Source of the DNA: JBBRRP01 sp964609655
GTDB taxonomy: Bacteria; Myxococcota_A; Polyangia; Polyangiales; Polyangiaceae
Reading direction: 5' to 3'
Length of the DNA stretch: 5,457 nt
Assembly: GCA_964609655.1 (NCBI GenBank)
Contig: CAZSUA010000359.1
Location: forward strand, 1-5,457
The notes under the pieces were generated by a model. The model was not told the origin of the DNA, did not search any database, and saw nothing but the letters and a program-made list of their open reading frames with translations. Shown piece after piece: positions 4,266 through 5,457 of the stretch (position 1 is its first letter; every line of letters starts with the position of its first letter). The position numbers and the translations under genes were made by a program.

Positions 4266-5457
4266 ACGCTCTTGCGCTCGCGGAGCCCCTGGGCAATCAA
4301 TTCTTCAATGCTGCGCTGCACGCGATCGCTCAGGCGCCCGACGAGCACCAAATCGTCCGCGGCCTCAGGGCCATAGCCATCAAAGTTGAAAGGCTCACCG
4401 AACAGGATCGTCCAACGCGTGGGCGCCGGCACTAAGCCGAATGGGCCAAGCCAGGGAAAGGTGGCTGTGATCGGAAGATAGGGCAGGCCAAACAGCTTCG
4501 GCAGGTAATCCAAGCGGTGCAGCATCGGATTGCTTTCCTCAGCCCCGATGATCGCACAGGGCACGAGCGGAGAGCCTGTGCGCAGTGCGAGGCGCACGAA
4601 GCCACCTCGCCCAAAGCGCTCCAACGTGTAGCGTTTTTCGTAAAGCTTCTTGATGCCTTTGACGCCTTCAGGGAAGACGGCCACGAGCTCGTCTTGCTTC
4701 AGCAAGCGCTCGGCATTCTCCTGGCAAGCGCGCACAGCCCCCATGCGATTAAAAAACACGCCCGCAAAGGGCAGATAATGCACAAAATCCTCGGTCAGCC
4801 AACGCACTTTGCGTTTCTCGGGCTGCGTCCGAGCCACCGCGGTGCGCAGCACCAGGCCGTCGAAGGGAAAGGTCCCCGAGTGGTTGGCCACCACGATGCC
4901 TCGACCTTGGCGTGGCAGGCTCTCCACGCCCCGGACTCGAACTCTAAAATAGCGCCGGTGGAAAAAATCCAAGAGCTTTCCAAATTTTCGCTCAAAGCTC
5001 GGATCGTAGCCAAAATCATCGACATCCTCGCTGCGCTCTTCCAAGCCCCGTCGGCCCCACTGTTGCTCGAAATAGGGGTTGTTAGCCAGCGGATGCATTG
5101 CGTCGAACGGCGGGGTTTCAAGGACTGCTTTGAGCGGCGTTTCGAGCGCCGCTCGGGCAATCTGGGTGTCAGGCGTAGCTGGCGGCACGGCTAGAATGCT
5201 GGGGCCCGAGGCGCGAATCATTTGATCGAGGCGCGATTCGAGGTCCGTGATCTGCGACTCGAGCTCTTCGCGCGAGGCCTGTTGCGCTGGTGCCTTCCGT
5301 TTCGGCGGCACATCCAAGCTGGTGATGAAATTCTCGCCCGGTACCACGTTTGAGCCAATGCCGAGCTCGTCGGGCGGGTACGTCGGGCGCGGCCGGAGAC
5401 CCCGATTTTCGTGCTGGGAGCGCTGGGGGCGCTGGGGGCGCTGGGGCTCTCCAGGAT
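4253..5457 (-). CDS. PlsC-like lysophospholipid/glycerol acyltransferase (5' end beyond window edge)
   Basis: This is a membrane-associated acyltransferase of the LPLAT superfamily. Such enzymes move a fatty acyl group to a lysophospholipid, glycerophosphate or similar acceptor; the substrate cannot be read here. The first in-window start candidate is GTG 5347 (364 residues; numbering from it). Before the catalytic domain come a basic proline-rich stretch (12-24), a probable short coiled coil (26-45, REELESQITDLESRL) and a linker to about 115. The acyltransferase core covers about 130-325. It has VANHSGTFPFDG with His156 and Asp163 (six residues between them, where classic PlsC has four), VFFNRMGAVRA (197-207), FPEGVKG (225-231) and LVPCAIIGAEES (261-272). 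It ends in SVWLG, and its stop overlaps truB. No Shine-Dalgarno sequence precedes GTG 5347. The frame stays open to 5457 with strongly GC-ending codons and a PQR tripeptide repeat, so the true start is probably outside the window. It is probably the first visible gene of the unit with truB and the CorC-like gene. Confidence 0.9.
   Translation of the reverse strand, partial: PGEPQRPQRPQRSQHENRGLRPRPTYPPDELGIGSNVVPGENFITSLDVPPKRKAPAQQASREELESQITDLESRLDQMIRASGPSILAVPPATPDTQIARAALETPLKAVLETPPFDAMHPLANNPYFEQQWGRRGLEERSEDVDDFGYDPSFERKFGKLLDFFHRRYFRVRVRGVESLPRQGRGIVVANHSGTFPFDGLVLRTAVARTQPEKRKVRWLTEDFVHYLPFAGVFFNRMGAVRACQENAERLLKQDELVAVFPEGVKGIKKLYEKRYTLERFGRGGFVRLALRTGSPLVPCAIIGAEESNPMLHRLDYLPKLFGLPYLPITATFPWLGPFGLVPAPTRWTILFGEPFNFDGYGPEAADDLVLVGRLSDRVQRSIEELIAQGLRERKSVWLG
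5411..5446 (-). repeat. Nine-base in-frame tandem repeat encoding Pro-Gln-Arg
   Basis: Three perfect copies of CCCCAGCGC (minus strand, 5446-5420) are followed by one diverged copy, TCCCAGCAC. The frame matches the acyltransferase, giving PQR-PQR-PQR-SQH in its N-terminal extension. Because the unit is a multiple of three, copy-number change would alter length without breaking the frame. Confidence 0.75.

Noticed and set aside
4517..5194. Plus-strand open frame of 225 codons inside the acyltransferase gene
   Set aside because: It is antisense to a gene with strong family motifs, and long antisense frames are expected in DNA with GC-rich third positions. Its translation has no recognisable domain.

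Overview
This window looks like ordinary chromosomal DNA from a Gram-negative bacterium. It is dense with genes, moderately GC-rich and strongly GC-biased at third codon positions. My best guess is the Myxococcota (former Deltaproteobacteria). This rests on two proteins: a proline-rich, single-pass membrane protein that opens with a PKIDLKARLG-type tail, and a long-N-terminus acyltransferase of a style I associate with that group. The guess is an inference and cannot be proven from five genes. I see no mobile element, CRISPR array, tRNA or rRNA.

Layout, left to right. Positions 1-554 (minus) hold a glutamine amidotransferase of the TrpG/PabA type; its last few residues lie beyond the left edge. 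Positions 555-720 are a divergent spacer with two short inverted repeats. Positions 721-1869 (plus) encode an unassigned protein with a proline-rich cytoplasmic tail, one membrane helix and a large extracytoplasmic part. It meets the next gene tail to tail with a single base between the two stop codons. Positions 1871-3208 (minus; alternative start 3250) encode a CNNM/CorC-type CBS-pair membrane protein. Positions 3209-3317 are a spacer with two hairpin-forming inverted repeats. Positions 3318-4265 (minus) are truB, tRNA pseudouridine-55 synthase. Positions 4253-5457 (minus) are a PlsC-like acyltransferase whose reading frame stays open through the right edge.

The three minus-strand genes acyltransferase, truB and corC-like probably form one transcription unit read right to left. 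The acyltransferase and truB overlap by 13 bases, which suggests translational coupling, and corC follows after 109 bases. Their roles (lipid acylation, tRNA modification, membrane CBS protein) do not form a single pathway, so the grouping looks like housekeeping. The amidotransferase and the unassigned membrane protein are divergently oriented and may share a control region.

I did not find a clear undescribed system. The items most worth a second look are the unassigned membrane protein, the apparent loss of hallmark residues in the membrane domain of the CorC-like protein, and a perfect hairpin whose loop is exactly the acyltransferase stop codon, directly after the truB start codon.
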